Source of the DNA: an uncultured Collinsella sp.
GTDB taxonomy: Bacteria; Actinomycetota; Coriobacteriia; Coriobacteriales; Coriobacteriaceae
Length of the DNA stretch: 64,000 nucleotides
Reading direction: 5' to 3'
Assembly: GCA_900540945.1 (NCBI GenBank)
Contig: UQHQ01000005.1
Span: 1 to 64,000, forward strand
The position numbers and the translations under genes were made by a program. Under the pieces are notes generated by a model that was not told where the DNA came from, ran no database searches, and was given only the letters and a program-made list of their open reading frames with translations. Shown here piece by piece: positions 7,409-15,854 of this stretch; the first letter of the stretch is position 1, and the number at the start of each line of letters is the position of its first letter.

Positions 7409-9187
7409 CTACTCCATATAGCCACCCTGAATGGCGGAAACTGCATGCTCGGTAAAGAACTTGAGCGTGCCGGAGGTATAACGATTAGCCTTGGGCTTCC
7501 AAGCGGCTCGGCGCTCGGCCAGGACGGCGTCGACCTCAGCCGGCTCCATCTCCTTGCCGGCGATGCCCACGATGGACAGCGAGCGCTCGGGGATGTTGAT
7601 CTGGATCAGATCACCTTCCTCGATCAGGGCAATCGGGCCGCCCATGGCAGCCTCGGGCGAAACGTGACCGATAGCCGGGCCCTTGGAGGCGCCGGAGAAG
7701 CGGCCATCGGTGATCAGGGCAATGCTCGCACCCAGCTCGGGATCGCTGGCGATAGCCTCAGTGGTGTAGAACATCTCGGGCATTCCGGAACCCTTGGGAC
7801 CCTCATAGCGAATGATAACGGCATCGCCGGGCTTGATCTCGTGCGTCAGGACGGCGTGAATAGCATCCTCCTCACAATCGAACGGGCGAGCCTTAAGCGT
7901 GGCCTGGAACATCTCGCGCGGAACGACGGTGTGCTTGACGACCGCGCCCTCGGGAGCAAGATTGCCGTGGAGGATGGCGATGGAACCGTCGGTGCCGAAG
8001 GCCTGGTCAAACGGACGGATGATGTCCTCGCGCTTGAGATTCCACTTCTCAAGGTAACGACCGCACTTCTCGTAGTAGCCGTTGTTCTTAAGGTCCTCGA
8101 GGTTTTCGCCGAGAGTCTTGCCGGTGACGGTCATGACATCGAGGTGAAGCATCGACTTGATCTCCTCCATGATGCGCGGCACGCCGCCCGCATAGTAGAA
8201 GAACTGCGCCGGCCACTCGCCTGCGGGGCGAACGTTGAGCAGGTAGTGGGCGCCACGGTGCAGGCGATCGAAATCGTCGGCGGACATCTCGATGCCAAAC
8301 TCGCGGGCGATCGCGGGAATGTGCAGCAGCGAGTTGGTGGAACTGGAGATGGCGCCGTGGACCATGATGAGATTTTCGAAGGACTCCTTGGTCACGATGT
8401 CGCGGGGGCACAGGTTGTGCTCGGAGAGCCACACGGACTGACGGCCAGCCTCGCGCGCAAACTCACGCAGATCGGAGCTGGTTGCGGGCAGCAGAGCCGT
8501 GCCGGGGAGCATAAGGCCCAGGGCCTCGGCGGTAACCTGCATGGTCGAGGCGGTACCCATAAAGGAGCAGGCGCCGCAGCTGGGGCATGCGTTGTGCTTG
8601 GCAAACTCGAGCTCCTCGCGGGAAATCTCGCCGCGCTCATAGCGGGCCGAGATGGCGCCGAGCTGCTCCAGGGTCAACAGATCGGGACCGGCATCCATGA
8701 CACCGCCGGTAACGACGATGGAGGGGATGTTGATGCGGCCCATGGCCATAAGGTTCGCAGGCAGGCCCTTATCGCAGCTGGCGACAAAGACGCCGGCGTC
8801 GAACGGGGTGGCCTTGGCATGGATCTCGATCATGTTGGCGATCATGTCGCGGCTGGGCAGCGAGTAGTTGATGCCATCGTGACCCTGGGCCTCACCGTCG
8901 CAGATATCGGTGCAGAAGTAACGGGCGCCGTGACCGCCAGCCTCGGCAACGCCAGCACGAACCTCCTCGACGAGCTCAAACAGGCCGGCAGAACCCGGAT
9001 GCGAGTCGCCGAACGTCGACTCGATAATGACCTGCGGCTTGTCCAGATCCTCGATGGACCAGCCAGAGCCCAGACGCAGCGGGTCCATCTCGGGGCTGAT
9101 GGTGCGGAACTTGCCGGAACGCGGCTGCAGCTTGGCAACCAAGTCGGCTGCCTCCTGCTGAATCTGTGCTTTGGTTTTCTCGTCCAT
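7409..9187 (-). CDS. IlvD/Edd-family dehydratase, probable sugar-acid dehydratase
   Basis: 592 residues. Iron-sulfur ligands are visible in CDKGLPANLM and CPSCGACSFMGTASTM, and the C-terminal GRFSGASKGPAIGHVSPEA is the IlvD/Edd signature. MGTASTM in place of GGMYTANTM is typical of aldonate dehydratases (gluconate, arabinonate, xylonate) rather than of branched-chain dihydroxyacid dehydratase. With KDG kinase, KDPG aldolase and gluconate-permease remains nearby, dehydration of a hexonate to KDG fits best; biosynthetic IlvD is the alternative. ATG 9187 has AGGAGAG upstream; a frame opening at 9223 is less likely. Confidence 0.85.
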   Translation of the reverse strand: MDEKTKAQIQQEAADLVAKLQPRSGKFRTISPEMDPLRLGSGWSIEDLDKPQVIIESTFGDSHPGSAGLFELVEEVRAGVAEAGGHGARYFCTDICDGEAQGHDGINYSLPSRDMIANMIEIHAKATPFDAGVFVASCDKGLPANLMAMGRINIPSIVVTGGVMDAGPDLLTLEQLGAISARYERGEISREELEFAKHNACPSCGACSFMGTASTMQVTAEALGLMLPGTALLPATSSDLREFAREAGRQSVWLSEHNLCPRDIVTKESFENLIMVHGAISSSTNSLLHIPAIAREFGIEMSADDFDRLHRGAHYLLNVRPAGEWPAQFFYYAGGVPRIMEEIKSMLHLDVMTVTGKTLGENLEDLKNNGYYEKCGRYLEKWNLKREDIIRPFDQAFGTDGSIAILHGNLAPEGAVVKHTVVPREMFQATLKARPFDCEEDAIHAVLTHEIKPGDAVIIRYEGPKGSGMPEMFYTTEAIASDPELGASIALITDGRFSGASKGPAIGHVSPEAAMGGPIALIEEGDLIQINIPERSLSIVGIAGKEMEPAEVDAVLAERRAAWKPKANRYTSGTLKFFTEHAVSAIQGGYME

Positions 9188-9295
9188 GATGCTCTCCTCT
9201 TTTGATTTGAACGGTTGTACCAATCGTTGGTTAATGAATCAGGTGTAAATGGGTACCGAGCGATGCACTCGGCGAAAGATGCTTAGCTACGCGAA

Positions 9296-9475
9296 CTAGG
9301 CGAAGAACGAAATCACTAGGGCGCAGACAAGACCCGAAAGGCCGATGAGCGTCTCCATAACGGTCCAGGACTTGAGGGTGGTCTTCTCGTCAATCTCCAG
9401 GAACGAGGAGCACATCCAAAAACCGGCATCGTTGACGTGCGAGAGGGCCGTGGCACCGCCGCAGATAGCACGCAT
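9296..9475 (-). pseudogene. 3' remnant of a GntP-family gluconate permease
   Basis: The minus-strand text ICGGATALSHVNDAGFWM, then TTLKSWTVMETLIGLSGLVCA, matches the last about 60 residues of GntP/GntT gluconate:H+ symporters (the motif is normally SHVND(S/A)GFW with KSWTVMET). A complete protein is about 440 residues; everything upstream is missing. The remaining frame opens only at 9517 inside unrelated sequence. It lies directly behind the dehydratase gene on the same strand, so it was probably the permease of this pathway. The right boundary is approximate (9465-9500). Confidence 0.8.
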
Positions 9476-9836
9476 GGCGGCCGAGCACGCAACCAACGAC
9501 CAGGTCGTCTGTATCAAAGAGCTCTGCGACGAATCCGAGCGCCTGGCCGAGGCCGGTGAGGATTACTCCACCGCCGACACCGCGTTCCACAATGCCATTG
9601 CCGAGAGCTCCGGAAACCTCGTCGTTCCCCGCCTGATGGGCGTGTTCAAGGCATCCGTCCCCCTCTTTATCGACGTGACCGGCAAAAAGCTCGTCGAGGA
9701 AACTATCCGCACGCACCGCGATGTGGCCGACGCCATCGCCTCGCGCAATCCCACCGCCGCGCACGACGCGATGTATCTGCACCTGGTGTATAACCGCAAC
9801 ATGATTGCGGAGGGAGCAGAAGCAAAAGGCATTTAG
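9476..9836 (+). pseudogene. 3' remnant of a second GntR-family regulator
   Basis: From about 9475 the plus strand encodes ARMAAEHATNDQ, then ADTAFHNAIAESSGN and FIDVTGKKLVEETIRTHRDV, the C-terminal two thirds of an FCD ligand-binding domain. The winged helix is absent, and the same frame upstream is antisense to the permease remnant. The protein therefore cannot bind DNA. Together with the permease piece this is what remains of a divergent permease-regulator pair after loss of both 5' ends. A strong terminator still follows. Confidence 0.8.
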
Positions 9837-9870
9837 GGCCCGACAATAATCTTTCTTTGGCAAAACGCAG

Positions 9871-9909
9871 GCGGCGGCTGCCCAACACACAGGGCAGCCG
9901 CCGCTTTTT
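9871..9909 (+). terminator. Terminator after the GntR remnant
   Basis: Thirteen-bp perfect GC-rich stem (9871-9883, 9892-9904) followed by TTTTT. It faces the end of the oxidoreductase gene and may serve both. Confidence 0.8.
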
Positions 9910-9935
9910 GCAATCGATTGGTGCAAAGGGGTTAA

Positions 9936-11885
9936 CTAAAGCTCGCAAGCAACCTTGTAGCCGTCGCCGATGGCATCGCGGATGTTGCCGCACTTCTGGG
10001 CATCGCCCAGTACGTGGACAGCAACGCCAGCAGCGGCAAGGTCGTCGGCCAGCTTGGTGTTGGGACGGTAGCCCATCGCCAGCACCAGCGTATCGGCACC
10101 GGTGATGGTGTGGACCTCGCCGTCCTTTTCGTAGCTGATGGTGTCCTCGGTGATCTCGGTCACCTTGGCCTCGGTCAGCACGTGGACGCCCTTGGAGAGC
10201 ATGCGCGTGATGAGCACCGCGCGACCGGCACCGCCCTCGTTGGCAGCGAGCGTCTTGGTCATCTCGATGACGGTGACATCGCGATTGGCCGGCGACAGGT
10301 CGTTAACCAACGGGGCCAGGTAATCGGCCGTCTCGCAGCCAACGGTGCCGCCGCCCACGATGACGATCTTCTTGCCCGGGAAAGCCTTGCCACCCAGCAG
10401 GTCGTCAGCCGTCATAACCTGCTTAAAGCCCTGCATAAAAGCCGGGGCGATGGGCTCGGCGCCATAAGCCAGGACGACCTCGTAACCCGCGTAGTCACGC
10501 TGAATGTCCTCGGCAGTAAGCTCGGTGCCAAATACGCACTTCACGCCGACCTCGGCCAGGCGACGGTACTGGTACTTGATCACGCGGGTGAGTTCCTGCT
10601 TTGCCGGCGGAACGGCAGCAATGCGCATCTCGCCGCCGGGCTCGTCCTGCTTATCCACGAGCACCACGTTATGGCCGCGCTTGGCGGCAATGTAGGCTGC
10701 CTCCATGCCCGCAGGACCAGCGCCCACAACCAGTACGTTCTTGGCCTCGGCGGCAGGCTTGTAACCGGCCTCGTCGCGCTCAACATCGGGGTTGACGGTG
10801 CAGGAGATGCGCTTGCCAAACATAATGCCGTTCAGACAGCGCAGGCAGCCAATGCAGGGGCGGATGTCGTCGGCGTTGCCGGCAGCGGCCTTGTTGCAGA
10901 ACTCGGCATCGCACAGATTGGCGCGGCCCATCATGCAGATGTCGGCAGCGCCGTCTTCGATCAGCTCCTCGGCGATCCAGGCTTCATTGATGCGACCGAC
11001 GGTGGCGACGGGAATGTTGACATGCTTTTTGATCTCGCGCGAGCAGGCAGCGTGCGAGGCCTGCTGGGTACCGGCAGCGGGGATCGCGGAGCCGCGCTTG
11101 ATAGTGGTGCCGCCCGACACATGAATCATGTCGACGCCGGCCTTCTCCAGGCGACGCGAGACGTAGATCATGTCGTTGAGGGTCAGGCCGCCATCGGTGT
11201 ACTCATCGCCCGAGATGCGGACGTCGATGATAAAGTCCTTGCCGCAGCGCTCGCGAATCTCGGCGATGACCTCGAGCAAAAAGCGCATGCGGGCGTCGAG
11301 CGAGCCGCCGTACTCGTCGGTGCGCTTGTTGTAGAGCGGAGTCAAAAAGCCACCGAGCATGCCGTGGGCGTGGGCCGCATGGACCTCGACGCCATCGACA
11401 CCGGCCTTCTGCATACGCACGGCAGCGTCGCCAAACTGATGCGTGAGCTCATGGATCTCGTCGACCGTGATGGGGCGCGGCGCCTCGCGGGCGTAAGACG
11501 GGCCCACAAAGGACGGAGCGATCAGACGCGGCGTGCCCGGAATGTTAAAGGCCATGTAGGCGGGATGGAAGAGCTGCGGCATGATCTTGCAGCCGTACTC
11601 GTGCACGGCCGCGGCGAGCTTTTCCCAACCGGGGATAAACGTGTCGTCGTAGCAGCACATGTCACCCGGCAGATAGGTATAGGTGGGCTCAACTGTCACG
11701 ACCTCGGTGATGATGAGGCCAACGCCGCCCTTGGCACGGGCACGGTAATGATCGACCAAGTCGTCGGTCACATAGCCATGATCGGCCAGGTTCGTGGACA
11801 CCGGCGGCATAAAGACGCGGTTCTTGACCTCGGTCGTACCGACCTTGATCGGGCTAAAGAGCATCGGATAGGCGGAGGACTCCAT
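9936..11885 (-). CDS. NADH:flavin oxidoreductase, Old Yellow Enzyme / 2,4-dienoyl-CoA reductase type
   Basis: 649 residues in three parts: an FMN-binding TIM barrel (about 1-340; FSPIKVGTTEVKNRVFMPP, HAAHAHGMLGGFLTP), a 4Fe-4S site (CIGCLRCLNGIMFGKRISC) and an FAD/NAD Rossmann unit (VLVVGAGPAGMEAAYIAAKRG and IVIVGGGTVGCETADYLA). This is the layout of 2,4-dienoyl-CoA reductase, trimethylamine dehydrogenase and gut bacterial enoate or bile-acid reductases. The substrate cannot be told from sequence. ATG 11885 has AAAGGAA upstream; codons beyond it are not family-like. It stands alone between hexonate remains and iron genes. Confidence 0.88.
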   Translation of the reverse strand: MESSAYPMLFSPIKVGTTEVKNRVFMPPVSTNLADHGYVTDDLVDHYRARAKGGVGLIITEVVTVEPTYTYLPGDMCCYDDTFIPGWEKLAAAVHEYGCKIMPQLFHPAYMAFNIPGTPRLIAPSFVGPSYAREAPRPITVDEIHELTHQFGDAAVRMQKAGVDGVEVHAAHAHGMLGGFLTPLYNKRTDEYGGSLDARMRFLLEVIAEIRERCGKDFIIDVRISGDEYTDGGLTLNDMIYVSRRLEKAGVDMIHVSGGTTIKRGSAIPAAGTQQASHAACSREIKKHVNIPVATVGRINEAWIAEELIEDGAADICMMGRANLCDAEFCNKAAAGNADDIRPCIGCLRCLNGIMFGKRISCTVNPDVERDEAGYKPAAEAKNVLVVGAGPAGMEAAYIAAKRGHNVVLVDKQDEPGGEMRIAAVPPAKQELTRVIKYQYRRLAEVGVKCVFGTELTAEDIQRDYAGYEVVLAYGAEPIAPAFMQGFKQVMTADDLLGGKAFPGKKIVIVGGGTVGCETADYLAPLVNDLSPANRDVTVIEMTKTLAANEGGAGRAVLITRMLSKGVHVLTEAKVTEITEDTISYEKDGEVHTITGADTLVLAMGYRPNTKLADDLAAAGVAVHVLGDAQKCGNIRDAIGDGYKVACEL

Positions 11886-11987
11886 GCGGGGTTCCTTTCG
11901 TTTGAGCCGCTCGGCGGCAGTTGCTAACGTACCTATCGTATCACCAACTGCCGTATCCGCAGCCAAACATACCCAAACGCTGGTCAG

Positions 11988-12188
11988 CTAATGAATACCG
12001 CGGCCCAAGTCTTCGGCGATTTTGTCTACGCCCTTAAGCGCGGCGCACGTCTTTTTGTTGGAGCAATGCCCCGTGCAAACGCCACCCTGAGCGCAGTCGG
12101 CGCAGGTGCCCTTGCGGTAGATGCGCACGCACACGGCAACAAACGCAATACCGATAACAGCCAGTACAACAATATCGATAGGTGCCAT
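11988..12188 (-). CDS. FeoB-associated Cys-rich membrane protein
   Basis: 66 residues: one N-terminal membrane helix (IDIVVLAVIGIAFVAVCVRI) followed by a Cys-rich tail CADCAQGGVCTGHC and KKTC. This is the small protein commonly found behind feoB, thought to help ferrous iron transport. It follows feoB on the same strand but is separated from it by a terminator and a repeat element, so it may have its own promoter. AGGAGG precedes ATG 12188. Confidence 0.85.
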   Translation of the reverse strand: MAPIDIVVLAVIGIAFVAVCVRIYRKGTCADCAQGGVCTGHCSNKKTCAALKGVDKIAEDLGRGIH

Positions 12189-12240
12189 AGCAAGCCTCCT
12201 CTAGTTAACCATCACTTACTTTACCCCATTCCCCACCTAC

Positions 12241-12277
12241 CAAAAAGGGACAGGTTTATTTTGGTCGGTTTTATCTG
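12241..12277. repeat. 37-bp GGGACAGG element, copy of 62145-62181
   Basis: Thirty-six of 37 bases are identical to 62145-62181. Here a single arm is present and the feoB terminator hairpin takes the place of the central hairpin of the complete copy. Similarity continues weakly as far as AAACGC. It lies in a spacer between feoB and the Cys-rich gene. Confidence 0.8.
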
Positions 12278-12301
12278 CGGAAACGCCACATCTCCCCCAC
12301 C

Positions 12302-12334
12302 AAAAAGCCCGAGTGTCGCTGGGACACCCGGGCT
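12302..12334 (-). terminator. feoB terminator
   Basis: Twelve-base arms AGCCCGAGTGTC / GACACCCGGGCT with a 5-base loop, followed on the minus strand by TTTTTGG, 30 bases after the feoB stop codon. Confidence 0.85.
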
Positions 12335-12363
12335 CATGGAAAGGGGCTGATCCTTATTCGGAC

Positions 12364-14691
12364 TTAAGCGGAAACTGCGGCGGAAGCGGTGTTGGTCTCG
12401 TCCTCGTCTGTCCAAGCAAACTTAGGCATGGGACGGAAAATCTGGAAGAGCATCGCAACCAGCAGCACGATGGCAACAACCGTCCAGAAGCCAAACTGTC
12501 CAAGAACAAGCAGGTTGTAGAACTGGTTGATGAACAGGCCGATCACCCAAGCGAAGGCGCACTCGTAGCCGATGGCAATCGCGGTCCATTTGCCGGAGTC
12601 CATCTGGTTGCGGATGGTACCCATGGCGGCAAAGCACGGAGCGCACAGCAGGTTGAAGGCACCAAAGGCAACGCAAGCGCCCATGGTGGGGAACATGCCG
12701 GCAAACGCGGACCACAGGCTCGGGTCGGTCTCGGCGGCGTCGGCAACGGAGAGCAGCGAACCGGCGGTTGCGACGACGTTCTCCTTGGCCACGAGGCCAG
12801 AGACGGTCAGCGCGGTTGCCTGCCAGGTGCTAAAGCCGAGCGGGGCGAAGATCCAGGCGACCAGGTTGCCGAGCATGGCAAGCACGGAGTAGTCCATAAA
12901 CTCCTCGGGGATGCCGTCCATCGCAGGCAGGAAGCCAAAGGAACCGTTGTAGCTACCAAAGTTGGAGAGGAACCAAACGACGACAGTGGACGCGAAGATG
13001 ACCGTACCGGCCTTCTTGATAAAGGCCCAGCAGCGCTCCCACACGTGCAGCGCCCAAGAGCGGATCGCCGGGAAGTGGTAGGCGGGAAGCTCCATGACAA
13101 ACGGGGTCGGACGGCCGGCGAAGAGCTTGGTCTTCTTGAGCATGAGGCCCGAGGCGATGACGGCAAAGACGCCCAGGAAGTAGAAGAGCGGGCTGATCCA
13201 CGCGGCGGTAGTGGAAGAATCGCCAATGATGGAACCCATGAGCAGGGCGATGATCGGCAGCTTAGCGCCACAGGGAATGAACGTGGTGGTCATGACCGTC
13301 ATGCGGCGGTCCTTCTCGTTCTCGATGGTCTTGGTAGCCATGACGCCGGGGACGCCGCAGCCCGAAGACACGAGCATAGGGATGAAGGACTTACCGGACA
13401 GGCCAAAGCGGCGGAACACGCGGTCCATGATGAAGGCGACGCGGGCCATGTAGCCGCAGTCCTCCAGGAAGGACAGCATCACGAACAGCAGGAACATCTG
13501 CGGCACAAAGCCGAAGATGGCGCCCAGGCCGCCGACGATGCCATCGCAGACCAGCGAATCGACCAGGCCACCGTCCTCGGTGCCACCCGCCACAAGGGCG
13601 TCGTGCACCACGGTGGTGATGCCGGGGACATAGGGGCCGTACTGCGCCGGGTCGACCGAATCGGCGTTGTCGCCCGCGGCCTCGACAGCCGCGTCGTAGG
13701 CGTCGCGACCCTGACCGAGCACGTACCAACCGTCGGTACCGAAGAGCTGATCGTTGGTGAAGTCGGTCACCGTGCCGCCCAAGGTAGAAACGGCGATGTA
13801 GTACACACAGAACATGATGACCACAAAAATCGGCAGGCCCAGGATACGGTTGGTAACCACGCGGTCGATCTTCTCGGAAGTGCTCATCTTGGCCGGAGCC
13901 TTGGTCATGCACTCGTCGATGATGTGGGCGATGACGCCATAGCGCTCACCGGTGATGATAGACTCGGCATCGTCGTCGCAGTCCTGCTCGCACTGGGCGA
14001 CCAGCTCCTCCACGCGAGCGGTCTTCTCCTTCGTGAGGTTGATGAGTTTGCAGGCGTCTGCATCACGCTCGAACAGCTTGACAGCGTAGTAGCGGCGCTT
14101 GTTGGCGGGAACGCTCGCCGGCAGGTTGTTCTCGATATGCGTCAGAACGTCCTCGATGGAGGAGTCGAACTTGTGCTCCGGCACCTGGCCCTTGGAAGCG
14201 GCAGACTTCTTGACCTGATCGAACAGCTCCGTGATTCCCTTGTTCTTAAGAGCCGAGATCATCATGACCGGGCAACCGAGCTTCTTGGACAGTTTGGCGG
14301 TGTCGATCTTGTCACCGTTCTTCTCGACCAAGTCGGCCATGTTGAGGGCAACGACCACGGGCAGGCCGGTCTCGATAACCTGAAGCGCCAGGTACAGGTT
14401 GCGCTCGAGGTTGGTGGCGTCGACCACCTGGACGACGACATCGGGCTCGCCGCTCATGAGGTAATCGCGCGAGCATTGTTCCTCGGGGCTGTAAGGGGAA
14501 AGCGAGTAGATGCCGGGGAGGTCCGTGATGGTAACGTTCTTGTCGCTTAGGAGCTTGGCTTCCTTTTTCTCAACCGTGACGCCGGGCCAGTTGCCAACGT
14601 AGCCGTTGGCGCCGGTGATCAGGTTGAAAAGCGTGGTCTTGCCGCAGTTGGGGTTACCCGCCAGCGCGACATGGATCTGAGAATCCGCCAT
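12364..14691 (-). CDS. feoB: Ferrous iron transporter FeoB
   Basis: 775 residues. The cytoplasmic G-domain has G1 GNPNCGKTT (12-20), G3 DLPG, G4 NMAD and G5 SALKNKG, followed by the helical GDI-like segment. The membrane part begins near residue 280 with the two Gate regions (FIPCGAKLPIIALL and later TVSGLVAKENVVATAGSLL). It imports Fe(II) under GTP control. Two feoA genes lie upstream and a Cys-rich partner downstream. The C-terminus ends with a short Asp/Glu tail. A 7-bp palindrome just upstream suggests separate metal regulation. Confidence 0.97.
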   Translation of the reverse strand: MADSQIHVALAGNPNCGKTTLFNLITGANGYVGNWPGVTVEKKEAKLLSDKNVTITDLPGIYSLSPYSPEEQCSRDYLMSGEPDVVVQVVDATNLERNLYLALQVIETGLPVVVALNMADLVEKNGDKIDTAKLSKKLGCPVMMISALKNKGITELFDQVKKSAASKGQVPEHKFDSSIEDVLTHIENNLPASVPANKRRYYAVKLFERDADACKLINLTKEKTARVEELVAQCEQDCDDDAESIITGERYGVIAHIIDECMTKAPAKMSTSEKIDRVVTNRILGLPIFVVIMFCVYYIAVSTLGGTVTDFTNDQLFGTDGWYVLGQGRDAYDAAVEAAGDNADSVDPAQYGPYVPGITTVVHDALVAGGTEDGGLVDSLVCDGIVGGLGAIFGFVPQMFLLFVMLSFLEDCGYMARVAFIMDRVFRRFGLSGKSFIPMLVSSGCGVPGVMATKTIENEKDRRMTVMTTTFIPCGAKLPIIALLMGSIIGDSSTTAAWISPLFYFLGVFAVIASGLMLKKTKLFAGRPTPFVMELPAYHFPAIRSWALHVWERCWAFIKKAGTVIFASTVVVWFLSNFGSYNGSFGFLPAMDGIPEEFMDYSVLAMLGNLVAWIFAPLGFSTWQATALTVSGLVAKENVVATAGSLLSVADAAETDPSLWSAFAGMFPTMGACVAFGAFNLLCAPCFAAMGTIRNQMDSGKWTAIAIGYECAFAWVIGLFINQFYNLLVLGQFGFWTVVAIVLLVAMLFQIFRPMPKFAWTDEDETNTASAAVSA

Positions 14692-14766
14692 TCAATCCTT
14701 CTTCCTTGTGTGCCTGCGCTGCTTTCTCCGCGCAGGCTGGATAATGTGCTTTAAAGTTGCTGCATT

Positions 14767-14786
14767 AAGTTAGAGAAACCTAACTT
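14767..14786. promoter_or_regulatory. Palindrome upstream of feoB, possible metalloregulator site
   Basis: AAGTTAG, six bases, CTAACTT between feoA and feoB. The half-sites resemble GTTAG/CTAAC of DtxR/IdeR-family operators. A related palindrome lies upstream of the first feoA. Assignment to a regulator is inference. Confidence 0.45.
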
Positions 14787-14814
14787 TATCTGCAGAAATA
14801 TGCGCCGCAAGTCC

Positions 14815-15036
14815 TTACTGAACCTCGACGACGGCCGCCTCCTCCTTGCGGATGGAAAGCTCGTAGCCGCGTACGTTGATCTCGACCGGATCACCGAGCG
14901 GTGCGACCTTCACGACCTTGAACGAAGTGCCCTTGATGAGCCCCAGGTCCATAAGGTGGCGGCGAAGCGCGCCCTCACCGTGAAGCTTGACGATGGTGGA
15001 GCTCTCGCCCACCTTAACGTCACCCAACGTCTTCAT
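14815..15036 (-). CDS. feoA: FeoA domain protein (second copy)
   Basis: 73 residues forming one SH3-like FeoA domain: KVGESSTIVKLHGEGALRRHLMDLGLIKGTSFKVV and GDPVEINVRGYELSIRKEEA. FeoA binds and modulates FeoB. AGGGGGAC precedes the ATG. It is 39 bases behind the first feoA and about 120 bases ahead of feoB. Two separate FeoA domains suggest a heteromeric regulator; the two share the RRHL/KHHL-DLG core but are otherwise diverged. Confidence 0.93.
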   Translation of the reverse strand: MKTLGDVKVGESSTIVKLHGEGALRRHLMDLGLIKGTSFKVVKVAPLGDPVEINVRGYELSIRKEEAAVVEVQ

Positions 15037-15075
15037 CCTCTTGTCCCCCTTTCGGTTTTTATGAAATGCTGCGGA

Positions 15076-15318
15076 CTAACCGACGGTCATGATGTGCATG
15101 GCAACCTTGGAATCGATGCCAAAGCGTGCGCCCAGCACCGTGACGATGATATTGGCACCACTCGAGCTCACCACGTGGATTTCGTTGCCCTCGACAAAGC
15201 CGAGGTCCTTGAGGTGGTGTTTCATGTCCTCATTGCCCTTTACACGAGACACGCGCACGGTTTCGCCCGCTTTTACCATCGAAAGCGGCATGGCCGGCAT
15301 CTGCGGTCCGCAAGACAT
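15076..15318 (-). CDS. feoA: FeoA domain protein (first copy)
   Basis: 80 residues; SH3-like FeoA fold with VKAGETVRVSRVKG, MKHHLKDLGFVEGNEIHVV and LGARFGIDSKVAMHI. The N-terminal extension MSCGPQMPAMPLS holds one Cys that could bind metal. It is the first gene of the feo cluster. The upstream region carries an 11-bp inverted repeat that may bind an iron-responsive regulator. Confidence 0.92.
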   Translation of the reverse strand: MSCGPQMPAMPLSMVKAGETVRVSRVKGNEDMKHHLKDLGFVEGNEIHVVSSSGANIIVTVLGARFGIDSKVAMHIMTVG

Positions 15319-15360
15319 GAGTTGCTCCTAACGTCAGTTCGTCCTCAACATCGACGCGAT

Positions 15361-15414
15361 AAAAGTTAACCACGTCTATGTTCGCTTTAGTAAACTAGCA
15401 CGCGGTTAACTTTT
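15361..15414. promoter_or_regulatory. 11-bp inverted repeat upstream of the feo operon
   Basis: AAAAGTTAACC (15361-15371) and GGTTAACTTTT (15404-15414) are perfect inverted copies 32 bases apart, 43 bases before the first feoA start. The GTTAAC half-site resembles the GTTAG/CTAAC palindrome before feoB. Both may be sites for one iron regulator (DtxR or Fur type), with looping or cooperative binding at the spaced pair. Confidence 0.45.
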
Positions 15415-15461
15415 TGGAAAGGGTCCCCATTCAGATTTCGAAAAAGTTTCCTATACGAAAC

Positions 15462-15497
15462 AAAAAGGCGCGGCAAAGGACCATCCTTTACCGCGCC
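15462..15497 (-). terminator. Terminator after the HPr-like gene
   Basis: Fourteen-base arms with one mismatch around a 3-base loop, followed by TTTTTG on the minus strand. Confidence 0.85.
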
Positions 15498-15506
15498 CTA
15501 TCATGC

Positions 15507-15755
15507 TTAAAGCGAGAGGTTTCTAATCGACGTAACGCAGGAAGCCTCATCCACGCCCGAAACGCGGAACACAACATCCTCGCCGCACTCGCCGTAGAGG
15601 GCCATCAGGCCCATAACGTCGCGACCGTCGGTATGACGGTCACCGATGCTGACCGACACGTCGCTACGATGCTTGGCGATAATGTCATAGAGCAACGCAA
15701 CCGGGCGGGCATGTAGTCCCAACGGATCTTTAATCGTCTTTGTAAACTCGACCAT
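15507..15755 (-). CDS. HPr-family phosphocarrier protein
   Basis: 82 residues with the active-site motif GLHARPVA, histidine at position 15 exactly as in HPr. In Gram-positive HPr, residue 46 is the serine phosphorylated by HPr kinase; here the matching text is GRDVMGLMAL with aspartate at 46. This protein may thus carry phosphate from enzyme I but cannot be switched by HPr kinase at that site, or may mimic the phosphorylated state. ATG 15755 has GGGAGGGGA upstream. No PTS enzymes are near. Main HPr versus accessory paralogue cannot be decided. Confidence 0.88.
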   Translation of the reverse strand: MVEFTKTIKDPLGLHARPVALLYDIIAKHRSDVSVSIGDRHTDGRDVMGLMALYGECGEDVVFRVSGVDEASCVTSIRNLSL

Positions 15756-15854
15756 GTCCCCTCCCACGACATCGCACATTCGGCCGGCAAAACCCAGCCA
15801 CGTGGTAGTTATTGTAGCGTTAGATGCTTGTCGAGAGCCCCTCCGGATGCCCCG

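Noticed and set aside
7409..9187. Biosynthetic dihydroxy-acid dehydratase ilvD
   Set aside because: The cluster motif is MGTASTM and the neighbours are KDG kinase, KDPG aldolase and gluconate-permease remains; no branched-chain genes are near. Not fully excluded.
12313..14550. 745-codon open frame on the plus strand
   Set aside because: Antisense to feoB, whose motifs are unmistakable on the minus strand.
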